In this document: in pieces, positions 5,645 through 6,145 of the stretch
Numbering within the stretch: the first letter of the stretch is position 1
Layout of the letters: every line of letters starts with the position of its first letter
Assembly: GCA_025355595.1 (NCBI GenBank)
Contig: JANXZI010000544.1
Location: 1 to 6,145 of the forward strand
Direction: 5' to 3'
Length of the DNA stretch: 6,145 nt
Source of the DNA: Spartobacteria bacterium
GTDB lineage: Bacteria; Verrucomicrobiota; Verrucomicrobiia; Chthoniobacterales; Chthoniobacteraceae
Program-made: the position numbers and the translations under genes
The notes under the pieces: generated by a model
Seen by the model: only the letters and a program-made list of their open reading frames with translations
Told to the model about the DNA's origin: nothing
Database searches by the model: none

Positions 5645-6145
5645 ATGCGCCTTTCCATCCTCCTCACTTTCGCAGCCGCGCTCCCTCTGCAGGCTGATCT
5701 GTCGGAGCCTGCGAAAAAACTCGTCACGGCTGCGCGCTCACAAATCGGCGTCACGACGCTCTACGACGGCACCTATGTGAAACTCGCCTACCCCGGCGGC
5801 GACGTGCCGGAGGAGCGCGGCGTGTGTACGGATGTGATCGTGCGCGCCTTCCGCGCGATGGGGATCGATCTGCAAAAGGTCGTCCACGAGGACATGGTGC
5901 GCGCCTTTGCAAAATACCCGCAGCAGTGGGGGCTGAAGTCGCCGGATGCGAACATTGACCACCGCCGCGTGCCGAATCTCATGCGGTTCTTCGAGCGCAC
6001 AGGAAAGAAGATCGCCGTCACGAAAAATGCCGCGGACTACCGGCCGGGCGACATCGTGAGCTGCCTCATTCCCGGCAATCTCGCGCACATCATGCTCGTG
6101 TGCGACACGCCTTCGCCGGACGACGCGAAGCGCTTCCAGATCATC
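5645..6145 (+). CDS. Secreted DUF1287 (YijF-like) protein, C-terminus beyond window
   Basis: The frame is open from ATG 5645 to the window edge, giving 167 codons without a stop. A short signal peptide (MRLSILLTFAAALPLQA) implies export; cleavage after about residue 17 is likely. The mature part carries the hallmark blocks of the DUF1287 family, to which E. coli YijF belongs: YDGTYVKLAYPGGDVP (40-55), GVCTDVIVRAFRAMGIDLQ (59-77), HEDM (81-84), NIDHRRVPNL (103-112), YRPGDIV (132-138) and LAHIMLV (146-152). Cys61 and His148 sit in conserved blocks in an order reminiscent of NlpC/P60-like cysteine peptidases, so a cell-wall hydrolase or amidase-like role is possible but is inference. Family function is not established to my knowledge. 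A clear Shine-Dalgarno precedes the start. The gene follows the hydrolase by 76 bases with an inverted repeat between them, so it may be independently transcribed. Confidence 0.9.
   Translation, partial: MRLSILLTFAAALPLQADLSEPAKKLVTAARSQIGVTTLYDGTYVKLAYPGGDVPEERGVCTDVIVRAFRAMGIDLQKVVHEDMVRAFAKYPQQWGLKSPDANIDHRRVPNLMRFFERTGKKIAVTKNAADYRPGDIVSCLIPGNLAHIMLVCDTPSPDDAKRFQII

Noticed and set aside
4741..5754. A 337-codon minus-strand frame opposite the hydrolase
   Set aside because: It is the shadow of a gene with a complete Glu/Cys/Asp/His set, and its translation resembles no family.
1..6145. CRISPR arrays, tRNA or rRNA genes, insertion sequences, phage or defence genes
   Set aside because: I saw no regularly spaced direct repeats, no tRNA-like cloverleaf, no transposase or integrase motifs and no known defence domains.

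Overview
The window is GC-rich chromosomal DNA with a strong G/C preference at third codon positions. It has closely packed genes and no phage, plasmid or transposase genes. One gene has a lipobox and another an AsmA-like envelope signature, so the host is probably a diderm (Gram-negative-type) bacterium. Shine-Dalgarno sites are mostly weak or absent. The intergenic DNA at about 4593-4688 holds inverted heptamer arrays of the CAACGCTCAACGCCC type, which I recall from Verrucomicrobiota and Planctomycetes-like genomes. A Verrucomicrobiota host is my best guess, but it rests on recollection and was not tested.

Layout: (1) 1-1053, minus strand: the N-terminal 351 codons of an AsmA-like membrane-anchored protein that runs off the left edge. 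(2) 1054-1159: a divergent intergenic region with a local AT-rich patch and a nested dyad. (3) 1160-2989, plus strand: an ABCG-type half-transporter with its ATPase and six-helix permease fused in one chain. (4) 3062-3841: a single-domain polyphosphate kinase 2. (5) 3838-4503: a lipoprotein with TPR repeats, a short coiled coil and a C-terminal LysM domain, overlapping ppk2 by ATGA. (6) 4504-4758: a 255-base gap without a credible gene, holding the inverted heptamer array. (7) 4759-5568: a dienelactone-hydrolase-family enzyme with an intact Glu/Cys/Asp/His set. (8) 5645 to the right edge: a secreted DUF1287 (YijF-like) protein, cut off by the window.

Five genes run on the plus strand. Only ppk2 and the LysM lipoprotein look translationally coupled. 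The ABC gene lies 72 bases upstream of ppk2 and may share its transcript. The DLH and DUF1287 genes are each preceded by spacers containing inverted repeats and may be separate units. Several products act at the envelope (AsmA-like protein, ABC exporter, LysM lipoprotein, DUF1287), but the window gives no evidence of a single dedicated pathway. I see no clearly new multi-gene system. The least ordinary elements are the inverted heptamer array at 4593-4688 and the coupling of a polyphosphate kinase to a peptidoglycan-binding lipoprotein.
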